NCBI GenBank assembly: GCA_050951845.1
Contig: JBMNJV010000006.1
Span: 124,001-188,000 of the forward strand
Direction of reading: 5' to 3'
Origin: UBA5436 sp050951845
GTDB taxonomy: Bacteria > Bacillota > Clostridia > Saccharofermentanales > DTU023
Length of the DNA: 64,000 bases
Under the pieces are notes generated by a model that was not told where the DNA came from, did no database searches, and worked only from the letters and a program-made list of their open reading frames with translations. The stretch's first letter is position 1; every line of letters begins with the position of its first letter. Below are positions 17,368-26,545 of this stretch, piece by piece. The position numbers and the translations under genes were made by a program.

Positions 17368-19101
17368 CTATTCCTCAATCAGCACTATCCCCGGATTATC
17401 CCGCACCGCGTCCACAACACTCCGGGGTAAACCGGCACAACGCACCGTAATGGGATTAAACGGTCTTAAAAGCGGCGAAAGGTCAGTAATCAGCGTATTA
17501 CTTATATCGACCTCCCGTAAATTCGGCAGCTTTGCCAGTACATTGATATCTTTAATATCACAATATTCCAGCTTCAGTGTTTGCAGTTTGGTAAGCCCGG
17601 CAAGCGGCATCAGATCCGTCACCTGCGTTTGGCTGATGTCAAGGGTTTCCAGTGAAAACAGGCGAGATATCGGAGTGAGATCACTCAGAGGATTTTGGCA
17701 TACGTCCAACTCTCGCAGTGTCGCCATATCTTTCAGCGGCAGTAAATTACCGACAAAATTATTGCTTAAATTGATACTTTCCAGTTTCATTCCCGCAAGA
17801 GGAGCAAGATCGGAAATCGCTTGTGAGGTCAGCGTTAAGCTGCGCAGATAGTACATGTTGGGAATATCCGCAAGAGAACTGATGTCTCCGCGCATATCAA
17901 TCCGAAATCCCGTATCGGTAATGTAACTGACTGTCCCTTTATCCAAGTGTGTTTTGAGCAATTCATCTTCCAAATCAGGATGAAGAATATACGTTCCGTA
18001 AATCCGGAGTTTATCGATCCGGCTGTTGACTTCAGTACGATATATCGTGTCACTTTGTTGCTTGTTAAGAATGTTTCGCACCGCTAAATCCAGATATTCA
18101 CTGTCAAAGGTAAGCGGCTCTAAAAGTTCCTCTTCCGTAAACGGACGATTTTTCTCGGCAGGAATATCCATAATGAAATCCACGCCGTTTTTAAAACCGC
18201 GCTTTTGTCCGACCAGCAGCCCGGATAAAAACGCAGTGACAACCAAGACACAAACTCCGGCGGCAATCAATATCTTTCGGGTAAGCCGTCGCCGGACCCG
18301 GAGTATTTTTCTTTTCAAATGTGCTGCTGTCTTAAACCTCTGATCACGGTCTTTTTTGAGACACTTTTCAATAACCGGCACCAATTCTTGATACGGATAA
18401 GTGGTTTTCAGATTTTGTCTCTTCGTTTTGCCTGTGGCCATAAAAATCATGACCATGCCTAAAGAATAGATATCGGCACGATGATCCGTTTGTTCACTGC
18501 CGAATTGTTCAGGCGCCATATAAGCCCGTGTTCCTGCAATCTGTGTATCTCTGTCACTATCGGTTTCTGCTTTGAAATCGCGGGCAATGCCGAAATCTAT
18601 GAGTTTAACGCCGCTTTTATCTGAAACAATAATGTTTTCCGGCTTAATATCCCGATGGATAACAGCAGGATCCTGTCTGTGAATATAGGTCAGAATTTCA
18701 CAAAGTTGCAGAGCAATATCAAACAGCTTTTCCCGGCTCAACGTGCCGTACTTGCGGATGAAAGCATTAAGATCATCGCCTGCAAAATATTCCCGTACCA
18801 TGAAATTGCGTCCGTTATGCTGCCATACACCGAGCGTTTTCGGTATAGCAGGATGATCAAGTTTCGCCAGGATCATGCTTTCGGCGACAGCATCCTCGCC
18901 ACTATCCGCACTTGTAATGCGGAGTACGGCGCGCAGGCTGTCTGATTTACGAGTAATAAAGTAAACTTCCCGCTCGTCATTTTGTTTGATCAAGCTGTCA
19001 AATTCAAACTGCTCTGTCAGCTCTTGAGGCATATCTGCGCCCGCTATTTCTTGTTGGAGTATTTCGTTATATGATTGTAAAAATTCTGATATATCGGACA
19101 A
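17368..19101 (-). CDS. Membrane Ser/Thr kinase with C-terminal leucine-rich repeats
   Basis: A 577-residue eukaryotic-like kinase. The kinase domain (about residues 30-265) has HRDIKPEN near 149, DFG in LIDFGIARD near 168 and APEQFG near 196. The VAIK lysine position reads AVLRI, with Arg where the related fusion kinase at 22687-26544 has Lys. A transmembrane helix follows near 285-305, then a YxxG-like segment, and seven internalin-type leucine-rich repeats outside the cell (about 410-567). Start is TTG with AGGAGG 9 bases upstream, placed at the end of a 13-bp repeat array. It likely senses an extracellular partner through the repeats; ligand unknown. Confidence 0.85.
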   Translation of the reverse strand: MSDISEFLQSYNEILQQEIAGADMPQELTEQFEFDSLIKQNDEREVYFITRKSDSLRAVLRITSADSGEDAVAESMILAKLDHPAIPKTLGVWQHNGRNFMVREYFAGDDLNAFIRKYGTLSREKLFDIALQLCEILTYIHRQDPAVIHRDIKPENIIVSDKSGVKLIDFGIARDFKAETDSDRDTQIAGTRAYMAPEQFGSEQTDHRADIYSLGMVMIFMATGKTKRQNLKTTYPYQELVPVIEKCLKKDRDQRFKTAAHLKRKILRVRRRLTRKILIAAGVCVLVVTAFLSGLLVGQKRGFKNGVDFIMDIPAEKNRPFTEEELLEPLTFDSEYLDLAVRNILNKQQSDTIYRTEVNSRIDKLRIYGTYILHPDLEDELLKTHLDKGTVSYITDTGFRIDMRGDISSLADIPNMYYLRSLTLTSQAISDLAPLAGMKLESINLSNNFVGNLLPLKDMATLRELDVCQNPLSDLTPISRLFSLETLDISQTQVTDLMPLAGLTKLQTLKLEYCDIKDINVLAKLPNLREVDISNTLITDLSPLLRPFNPITVRCAGLPRSVVDAVRDNPGIVLIEE

Positions 19102-19108
19102 ACGAATT

Positions 19109-19159
19109 CACCTCCTGATTACTTCTCCTGATTACTTCTCCTGATTACTTCTCCTGATT
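19109..19159. repeat. Array of ribosome-site-like 13-bp repeats before the LRR kinase
   Basis: Three exact 13-bp units (19121-19159) and a fourth variant (19109-19120) read on the minus strand as AATCAGGAGAAGT, the last one as AATCAGGAGGTG. Each contains an AGGAG ribosome-site core; only the last is correctly spaced to the kinase start. Confidence 0.85.
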
Positions 19160-19265
19160 ATTTAAAGAATAAAGACTGCAATTGTTTTCTTCTTACCGCA
19201 AAACGCTCTCATACTGTTTATATTGCTACTCTTTTATATTCTATAATAAACCGTAAAGAAAGTGC

Positions 19266-20849
19266 TTAAGTCTGCGGGAATTCGCGGCGCCAGGCACCAC
19301 GGATGGAGAGCCAGGTAATCAAAGGATTCAAAGCACCTAAAACCGTACCTATTAACAGCGGTATGTAAAGGTTAACTCCATTAATAACAGCGTCCAATGA
19401 ATCATCAAACTGCCCTGCCAGCGCAATATATGAACCGAACAGGATAACATACCAACCTAAGCGCCTTCGCGCGAGCAACATGATAAAACCTGTTAACAAG
19501 GCAATACTCATGAAGAGTTGTGAAGAATACATCCTTACGAAGAAAGCAGTAGCATTTACTATGCTTACTACGGACATCACGAGTGAAAAGAACAGTCCTA
19601 TCGCACATAGCCAGCACCAGACGAGTCCCCAGCCCGTTAGTCGTATATACTTAGTCCTCATAGCGGAAAGTTCATGTAAGACAGGAGGGGTCAAAAACAG
19701 CGTAACTGCAGTGAGCAGACAGTTGAACAGAAATTGCAGCAGCAAAGTTGGACTTTTCAAGTAGAACGGCGACGTAATCAATGTATAAACAAAATGAATC
19801 AGTAAGCTCACTAATGCCGTATAGAGCGCCGTCAGCCAGACTCTCTTCTTTTCAACGTTAACGTTCGCTGCCCGAATTACCGCAGTTCCGTCTGCACCGG
19901 GATCAGAGACGGACTTTTGGCGCAAAAGCCAGGCAAAAAACAGTGCGCCGCCTGCAGCAACAAGTGTCCTTAGAAGGATACTGACGATTATCATAGGGGG
20001 AAACGGAGTTCTGAACAAATTTTCCAGCCTGAAAGGCACTCCTGTTTGCATAGGCTTATATAATAAAAGGAAATTTAAAATATAAATCAGCACGGTAATA
20101 ACTAAGACACCGGATGCCAATGCCTTATATTTTCCACCCTTTTGCATAAGCAGATAGATGCCCGTACCGAGCAGGGTATCAATGATCATATATGAAACAG
20201 CATTACAATATAAAATACGGAAACCCAGTAAAGAATGAAAGAGTACAAACATGATCCAGGCACTGATAAGCCAAACGGCCGTCCACACGGCACGCATCGG
20301 TTTTACAGTACAGGGAACAGATTCCTCACTGTTAAACATAAACGGTACAGCATCATTATTTTGCATGGGTGCCCGGGCGTTTGCTGTCTGAACCGGCACA
20401 AAGCGCTGTTGTCCGCAGTCTCCGCAGAAGAATGCTCCTTCTATTAACGGTGCACCACATTTATGGCAAAAGGCAGTCTGCATTACTTGTTCATTTCCCG
20501 GATACGGCATAGCCGCATACTGCATCTGTGATGGTTCAGAAACAGTGAACGGCTCAACGTTCGGAGCGTTGTTTTGCATCATTGTCTGTGCAGGTGGCAC
20601 GTAATTACCGGGCTTACAGTTTTTCGCTGCAAAATATGAGATGATAGCACCGATCACAGCCATACCGATGGCAAGGCCATAAGTTCCAAGACCAAGGTTC
20701 GCCGCTCCGCCGATGAAAGCGCCCAAAAACTCTAAACCCAGCCACAGACAAATGGTGAGCGCTATGAAGCCGCCCGGTTTGCGCCCCCGGGCAAGAGCGT
20801 TCTTCTTGTTTACATTACATAATAATATGATTCCTAAAATTTCCAGCAT
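19266..20849 (-). CDS. Polytopic membrane protein with internal zinc ribbon
   Basis: A 527-residue protein. Two or three N-terminal transmembrane helices (residues 1-80) are followed by a Met/Gln/Pro-rich linker, a zinc ribbon (CHKCGAPLIEGAFFCGDCG, about 130-148), another linker and about nine further helices to the end. The ribbon is predicted on the cytoplasmic side. GGGAGG lies 6 bases before the ATG. No enzyme motif is seen, so a transporter, scaffold or sensor role cannot be told apart. It starts the second transcription unit of the block, about 200 bases after a palindromic operator candidate. Confidence 0.75.
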   Translation of the reverse strand: MLEILGIILLCNVNKKNALARGRKPGGFIALTICLWLGLEFLGAFIGGAANLGLGTYGLAIGMAVIGAIISYFAAKNCKPGNYVPPAQTMMQNNAPNVEPFTVSEPSQMQYAAMPYPGNEQVMQTAFCHKCGAPLIEGAFFCGDCGQQRFVPVQTANARAPMQNNDAVPFMFNSEESVPCTVKPMRAVWTAVWLISAWIMFVLFHSLLGFRILYCNAVSYMIIDTLLGTGIYLLMQKGGKYKALASGVLVITVLIYILNFLLLYKPMQTGVPFRLENLFRTPFPPMIIVSILLRTLVAAGGALFFAWLLRQKSVSDPGADGTAVIRAANVNVEKKRVWLTALYTALVSLLIHFVYTLITSPFYLKSPTLLLQFLFNCLLTAVTLFLTPPVLHELSAMRTKYIRLTGWGLVWCWLCAIGLFFSLVMSVVSIVNATAFFVRMYSSQLFMSIALLTGFIMLLARRRLGWYVILFGSYIALAGQFDDSLDAVINGVNLYIPLLIGTVLGALNPLITWLSIRGAWRREFPQT

Positions 20850-21023
20850 TGTCTTCCTCCCAGAATAATGTTGTCATACTTGCCAATGGTTTTCGCCTGC
20901 ATTACCGTAACGCCGGACGGCAATACCGGATAACCTGTCAAAAATTAATTGTCCGCCCCGCATTCAGGTTTTCAGGTGTAAAATATTCCTTCCCGAACTT
21001 TTTATGCGACGATCATTACTTAC

Positions 21024-21070
21024 AATATAGAATGGAATTCCGGGTAGTTTGTATGCTTGGAGCATACAAA
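21024..21070 (-). promoter_or_regulatory. Second copy of the palindromic operator candidate
   Basis: TTTGTATGC-TTGGA-GCATACAAA is a 9-bp inverted repeat (21048-21070). The -10-like hexamer TATATT (21024-21029 on the minus strand) follows after exactly 18 bases, as at 17250-17295. Located 199 bases before the zinc-ribbon membrane protein gene. Confidence 0.6.
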
Positions 21071-21125
21071 AACATCAATAATCAAGAACAAAATTGATTT
21101 ATAATGGAAAACGGTAAAAATTTAT

Positions 21126-22682
21126 TTAATGAGTTAATCTGGCATTTCCGGAACCGTCAATTCTTACTCGCCACAGATTGCCATCATCGTCTTCATTTTG
21201 ATAGAAGATCCAGCGCCCTGCTACATTAAACGAACCGGTACGCGATGACACAATCGTATATTGGGTTCTGCCGTCTAAAGACAACCATTCAAGAGTTTTA
21301 TTCTGACCGGCAACATAAAATATTCCTCCGTCTGTAACATTAGGATAATACGCAGAAATATTTGTCAAACTGTCCAGATTACCACCATCTAAATCCATAC
21401 TGACCAAAGAGCTTTTACCGAATGTGTTTGAATCATTTTTAACATTGTCGGTAGAGGCAAATATTTTTTCATTATCAACACAAAAACTCTCACAATAATT
21501 ACCGTTAATCAAATTTAAATTTCCGCCATCTAAATCACTGCTATAAATATGATTACCTTTATCTGAATCAATATAATACAACTTCCGGTCAACAATGTTC
21601 AGGCAAAGGTATTCCATCGAACCGCTTAATTGTGTAAGTGTTCTTGTTTCAGGATCTATCTCATACAGATATCCGGTTCCGGAATTATCATAAAGATAAA
21701 AAACTTCATTAACAATATAAAGTACTCCGGAATTCGAATCGCAAAACTCTTCCTTTTTCAGGGTTTCAGGATCAATTCTGAAAATCTTTTCATCCGTACA
21801 GAAATAAAGCCACCCCTCAAAGTAATTGAGATTATGTGCTCCGGCATTTGATAGCAGAATTTCTATGTCTTCCGTGTAAGGATTCATCCGATAGATATCA
21901 TCCGCCAAAATAAAGAAGACTTCAGCTTCACTATCAGCTGCAATTGCGCCCAATTCCGAGGCATAGTTACCTGAAAGATTGCCGTTTTTCGAATCAAAAA
22001 CCGGATTTTTGATTCCGATTCCAGGCGCATCCGAAAAACCTTTTTCATAACCGACTGCATAGCCTGTTGCATAGCCGGAATTTTCCCCGATAGAGTTACC
22101 GCGCATTTTGCCTTGTTGATAAAAATAGAAAATCAGAGCTGCGATCAAACAGAGACAAGCTATTATTATAAAGGTAAACACCCTTTTCTTCATAGAAATC
22201 TTTGTTCTTTTTATCGCATTCATCAATTCTTTGAGATCACGAAAACGTGCCTGCGGATCGAAAGCAATACACTGTTCAATCAGGTTGCGAAGTGCACGAT
22301 TATCTATAAACAGTTCCAGATTCGTCTTCTTTTCATGACCGGTAGCCATAAAAATCATGAGTACGCCTAATCCGTATACAATTGAGCCGAATGAATAATT
22401 ACCGGATTGATTTTGTTCCGGAGGAATATAAGCTTCCCGCTCAAAAATCGGCCGCATTGCCTCAGAAATTTCAACCCTATCCGTTTTGGAGATAATAATA
22501 TTTTTAGGATGAATAAATCCCCGAAAATTTGCAAAATCATCATATTGTCTGCCCAGCAGACTGCATATTTGCTGAATAACATACAGAATTTCATCCGGTT
22601 GCATAATTCCGTCTTCTGTAATTATTTCAAAAACAGAACGTTCTGCTTGATTTTCCCATTTAAATTTCGGTTTAATCAGCAT
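21126..22682 (-). CDS. Membrane pseudokinase with DUF5050-like propeller
   Basis: A 518-residue protein. The first 165 residues align with the C-lobe of the neighbouring kinases (YGLGVLMIFMATGHE, LRNLIEQCIAFDPQARF) but the N-lobe is absent, HRDIKPxN is reduced to HPKNIII, and no DFG is seen, so phosphotransfer is not expected. A transmembrane helix follows near 172-192, then YATGYAVGYEKGF (a YxxG tract), and a DUF5050-like beta-propeller domain outside the cell with SSDLDGGNLNLI and SMDLDGGNLDSL repeats. Start at 22682 is fixed by GGAGG 8 bases upstream, inside the last codons of the previous gene; 4 bases separate the two genes. Confidence 0.8.
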   Translation of the reverse strand: MLIKPKFKWENQAERSVFEIITEDGIMQPDEILYVIQQICSLLGRQYDDFANFRGFIHPKNIIISKTDRVEISEAMRPIFEREAYIPPEQNQSGNYSFGSIVYGLGVLMIFMATGHEKKTNLELFIDNRALRNLIEQCIAFDPQARFRDLKELMNAIKRTKISMKKRVFTFIIIACLCLIAALIFYFYQQGKMRGNSIGENSGYATGYAVGYEKGFSDAPGIGIKNPVFDSKNGNLSGNYASELGAIAADSEAEVFFILADDIYRMNPYTEDIEILLSNAGAHNLNYFEGWLYFCTDEKIFRIDPETLKKEEFCDSNSGVLYIVNEVFYLYDNSGTGYLYEIDPETRTLTQLSGSMEYLCLNIVDRKLYYIDSDKGNHIYSSDLDGGNLNLINGNYCESFCVDNEKIFASTDNVKNDSNTFGKSSLVSMDLDGGNLDSLTNISAYYPNVTDGGIFYVAGQNKTLEWLSLDGRTQYTIVSSRTGSFNVAGRWIFYQNEDDDGNLWRVRIDGSGNARLTH

Positions 22683-22686
22683 GGAA

Positions 22687-25600
22687 CTATCCTCCGATCT
22701 GTACAGGATGGTCGTTGGCTCCATCCAGCCTGACACACCACAGTCTGTTCCCGTCTGCAGCATTATGATAAAAAATCCAATCTCCGACAATATTAAAATC
22801 AGTAGCTTGGTTCTTTGATATTCTGTTTCTGATACGTCCGTCAAAAGAACACAGGTTAATTGTTCCGTCAGGTGCATTGATATAATATATTCCGTTTGCG
22901 GTTACGTTAATCATCGCGGCATTTATCTCAGAAAGAGTTTCAGCTTTCTCAAAATCTTCATAAATTAAGATCAATTCTTCTTTTTCCTCATCATCTTCAG
23001 CATTAATTGCACAAAACAGAGTGTCCTCAAACAGACAAACACTATTGCAATTCCGGTTTAAGATTTTAGTTATGCCGCTGCCATCCAGGTCTGATCTGTA
23101 GAGATAATGATCATTTTTATCAATGTAAAACAAACCGTTCTCTGTTATATTCAAAGACTTTAAGGAAGAAAAGTTATTTAAAGAAGTCAGATTACCGGTT
23201 AACGTATTCAGCAAATATAATCCGTCATCTGTTTTAACATAATAACGATCATTGATTATACATAATTCTCCGGACAGGTTTTCACAAAGAATATCGGTTT
23301 CAAGAGTGTAGATATTGGTTTGCAAAATGTTTCCGGCGGAAGAATAATACAACCAGCCATTATAGAAACTTAATGCAGCAGCATCTTTTCCCTCCACCAA
23401 AAGCTCCGTTTCTGCTCCCTGTTCCGACATTTTGTAAATATTGCCATTTGAAATAAAGAAAATAAGATCTTCACTCTGTACAGCATATGCTCCGCCGGCA
23501 ATGGCAGAATTGCCGAGACTGTTGCCGCGTTTGAGGTCAGGCAGCATTTCTTTTGTTTGGAGAACAGGCACGGCATCATATCCGTCTGTATAGCCGATAC
23601 CGTAACCCCGGTCATAACCTATACTGTCGGCACGGCTTTTTCCCCGAAAAAATCCCATTCCGTAAGATAAAGCTGAAAGACAAATCGTACAAATCAGTAA
23701 TAAAGCTGCAACGATGAGTGAACGTTTTCTTTTTGACTTTTGGAGATTGCTATCTCGCATAATATAATTCTTAATCTCCTCCACACTCTGAATTCGGGAT
23801 TTCGGATTAAATGCTATGCATTGCTCAATTAAGTTGCGCAGCCGATTGTTAACTATTTGTGATTCCAACTCTGTTCTGGCAGTTCTTCCCGTAGCCATAA
23901 AAAGCATTACGACACCCAGAGAATAAATATCCGATAAAGGTGTTGTCTGTTCAAAACCATACTGTTCAGGTGAAGCATAATCCAGGGTCAAAATGACAGA
24001 GGTATCTTGAATCCGTTCGTATTTATGGAACCTTGCAATTCCGAAATCAATCAGATGTATGCTTCCGTCTTTGCCTACGATGATATTCTGGGGCTTGATG
24101 TCTCGATGAATGACAGGAGGTTTTCTGGAATGCAGATAACTTAAAATATCCACAAGTTTCAGCACTATACCGAAAATATCTTTTGTCCCCAGGCAGCCAC
24201 CTTTTTTAACAATCTCATAAAGCGAACGCCCTTCAAAATACTCCCGCAGTATGAAATTTTTTCCGGAATACTCAAAAGAGTCAAATACCTTCGGAATCCC
24301 CGGATGATCCAATTCGGCTAACAGATTTGCCTCTTCAAGTGCATCTTCTTCAGGATAGTCCTGTGTGATTTTAAGTAAGACTCCGGTCTTGTCTTCCCGC
24401 CGGAGCAGATAGATTTCCTTCCTGCCTTCCGGGTCTTTTCGCAAACAACTTTCATATGAATAATTAGCCAAAAGCTCTTCCGGCATACTTGCCTCAGGCA
24501 ATGACTCGTGAAGTGTTTTTTTGTAAGAATTGAGAAATAGTTCCAAATCATTGTTTGCAAATTCACTATTCCCTGTTTCTTCAACAATTCTCGGAGATAA
24601 TATCTGCATATCCGCATCCCAGGCTGTTACCGTTTTTTCCTGATTGTTTCCGATCTCAGGCATATCAGTTGCAAATTTTTCCATAGCGCTCGTCGCCTTT
24701 CTTTTGTTAACAACCTGCTTTATCTTAAAACCTGCAAAAAATTGTGGCGTCAATAAAAACGGAATGAACACAACACAAAACAGTATATAACAGTAGGTAA
24801 ATATTGTCGCAGTCGGAATTCCTTTTCTCGTGATAATAAAAATTCCACGATCAAAACAAAGAACTGCAATTACGAGGAACCATTTGTTCTTACGAATATA
24901 TTCATACATTATTTTCACTCCTGCAGAAAAACGATACTCCAGTTGATCTACATTTGTTGAAGGAAACGGTGAATGATTTGCTTTGATTTTGTTAGCAAGA
25001 TAGCGGCACGTTCCTGCCAGAATGGAATAAGAATGTCCCACAAAAGAAAGTGCAAGAATCACTATGTGTGTGGTTTGTTCGGCATATTCTTTAGGCAGCC
25101 GCCGTCGCATAAAAATAGTTCTGATCCGCGGAAGAATAATAAAACAAGCACTGCAGAAAATAAATCCTGCCCATAAAAGATAAATATTCCCTAAATAACA
25201 TTCATAAAGAACTGTAGGCAGAAGCATTACTTGATTCAGAAGAGATAAGAAATAAATTAACATATAAAACCGGTCACAATTTCGCGTTGTTCCCGGAACG
25301 ATGGTTCCGTCAAAAATCATTTCCAAAAGACCATAAGCATATCTGCGTTGTTTACATGTTTCTTCAGTAAACGTTCTGCTTGCATATTCTGTAAACTCAA
25401 GTCCTTTTAACTGAGCATATTTTCCATGATAGCCCATACCGTAAAAGCAGATAGCTTTATCAAAATCTTCCGAAACTTTATCTTCAGACCAAAAACCGCT
25501 CTTTTCCAAAATACTTTTACGCAAAAAAACATTATGTCCGATCAGCGGTACAAAAAAACCCTGCAGTGCTTTACACGGCCAGACATTATGGAACAGATTA

Positions 25601-26544
25601 TTGATCTGATGCCCCGTGGCGTATGAGTAATAGTTTTCAAATAAATTTTCAGCTTTTGTGGCACATTGTACATAAGCCAGTTTATCATCTGCAGCAAATT
25701 CCGGAATAATCGCCTCAATAATTTTTTCTTTCAGTCCGGAATCTTTATCAAGAAGCAGGATTATCTCATTTGTCCTGATCGTTCCTTCTGTATAACCTCC
25801 GGCAAAAGGTTGTCCTTTCCGGGTCAGACTTTCCGGAGAATGACCTTCGGCTACGGCATTGCCGAAACGCAAAGTATAATTAAGATTAGAAGATTTTTTG
25901 AACAGACCGCGCCTTCCCTCTTGCGGACGCACGACAAAGGGTATGCGGTTTTTCCGATAAAACAGAATACGTTCGGCGGCTTGAATTTCCTGGAGAGTCA
26001 GGGAAGAAGAATCATCTGAAAAAGTCCGGATCAAGCGGTCAATTATCTCTTTCGTACAATGACCTCCGCACATCGGGGCAAGTCCGTCATCTGAAATTAC
26101 AATATTGCTTTCCTGACCGCTATATTGATGATAACGTTTCATTGCGACCATACTCTGCCGCAATGTTTGAAAGATAACTGCATTATCTTCCATATAGACG
26201 GGTATGCTGATCGTAACCGGAAGAAGATCCTCACGGGCAACTTCCTTGCGAACCGTATTCATATAATATTTTCTGTTAATTTGAAGTTTTCCCGCAAGAA
26301 TATCAGAAACCGACGGTCGCAGTGACCACAGAGTATCCGCAATGTACTGTAAAGGGTAAATAAAAAAGATAAAAGAAAGAAAATAACGTAATAAACTTCC
26401 GAAAGTTCGACCGTAAAGAAAGAAAAATATGACATGTATACCTGCATCAATCACAAGCGTGACAAGATAAAGCCAAACACCACACAGGCTGTTTCCGAGA
26501 TTTTCCGGGATTTTTCTTTTTCTTCGACTTATTTTTTTCCGCAT
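22687..26544 (-). CDS. Fusion: family-2 glycosyltransferase + Ser/Thr kinase + DUF5050-like propeller
   Basis: A 1285-residue protein in one open frame. Residues 1-80: two membrane helices. About 90-410: processive GT2 domain (ISDDG near 150, LLLDKDSG near 265, SEDFD near 358, QRRYAYG near 400, the counterparts of D, DxD, ED and QxxRW). About 410-610: several membrane helices. About 620-680: linker that resembles the N-terminus of the LRR kinase. About 690-920: kinase with VLLKI, HRDIKPQN near 811, DFG near 834 and SPEQYG. Near 950: one helix, then a YxxG tract (GYDRGYGIGYTDGY) and a propeller. All kinase residues look intact. Start chosen at 26544 (AGGAA upstream), 1 base after the lipoprotein stop. 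Likely makes or exports a polysaccharide under kinase control; this is inference. Confidence 0.8.
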   Translation of the reverse strand: MRKKISRRKRKIPENLGNSLCGVWLYLVTLVIDAGIHVIFFFLYGRTFGSLLRYFLSFIFFIYPLQYIADTLWSLRPSVSDILAGKLQINRKYYMNTVRKEVAREDLLPVTISIPVYMEDNAVIFQTLRQSMVAMKRYHQYSGQESNIVISDDGLAPMCGGHCTKEIIDRLIRTFSDDSSSLTLQEIQAAERILFYRKNRIPFVVRPQEGRRGLFKKSSNLNYTLRFGNAVAEGHSPESLTRKGQPFAGGYTEGTIRTNEIILLLDKDSGLKEKIIEAIIPEFAADDKLAYVQCATKAENLFENYYSYATGHQINNLFHNVWPCKALQGFFVPLIGHNVFLRKSILEKSGFWSEDKVSEDFDKAICFYGMGYHGKYAQLKGLEFTEYASRTFTEETCKQRRYAYGLLEMIFDGTIVPGTTRNCDRFYMLIYFLSLLNQVMLLPTVLYECYLGNIYLLWAGFIFCSACFIILPRIRTIFMRRRLPKEYAEQTTHIVILALSFVGHSYSILAGTCRYLANKIKANHSPFPSTNVDQLEYRFSAGVKIMYEYIRKNKWFLVIAVLCFDRGIFIITRKGIPTATIFTYCYILFCVVFIPFLLTPQFFAGFKIKQVVNKRKATSAMEKFATDMPEIGNNQEKTVTAWDADMQILSPRIVEETGNSEFANNDLELFLNSYKKTLHESLPEASMPEELLANYSYESCLRKDPEGRKEIYLLRREDKTGVLLKITQDYPEEDALEEANLLAELDHPGIPKVFDSFEYSGKNFILREYFEGRSLYEIVKKGGCLGTKDIFGIVLKLVDILSYLHSRKPPVIHRDIKPQNIIVGKDGSIHLIDFGIARFHKYERIQDTSVILTLDYASPEQYGFEQTTPLSDIYSLGVVMLFMATGRTARTELESQIVNNRLRNLIEQCIAFNPKSRIQSVEEIKNYIMRDSNLQKSKRKRSLIVAALLLICTICLSALSYGMGFFRGKSRADSIGYDRGYGIGYTDGYDAVPVLQTKEMLPDLKRGNSLGNSAIAGGAYAVQSEDLIFFISNGNIYKMSEQGAETELLVEGKDAAALSFYNGWLYYSSAGNILQTNIYTLETDILCENLSGELCIINDRYYVKTDDGLYLLNTLTGNLTSLNNFSSLKSLNITENGLFYIDKNDHYLYRSDLDGSGITKILNRNCNSVCLFEDTLFCAINAEDDEEKEELILIYEDFEKAETLSEINAAMINVTANGIYYINAPDGTINLCSFDGRIRNRISKNQATDFNIVGDWIFYHNAADGNRLWCVRLDGANDHPVQIGG

Positions 26545-26545
26545 T

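Noticed and set aside
22683..22877. Longer N-terminus for the pseudokinase, overlapping the fusion gene
   Set aside because: The extra 65 codons lie inside the upstream gene in another frame, while GGAGG before 22682 gives an ideal start.
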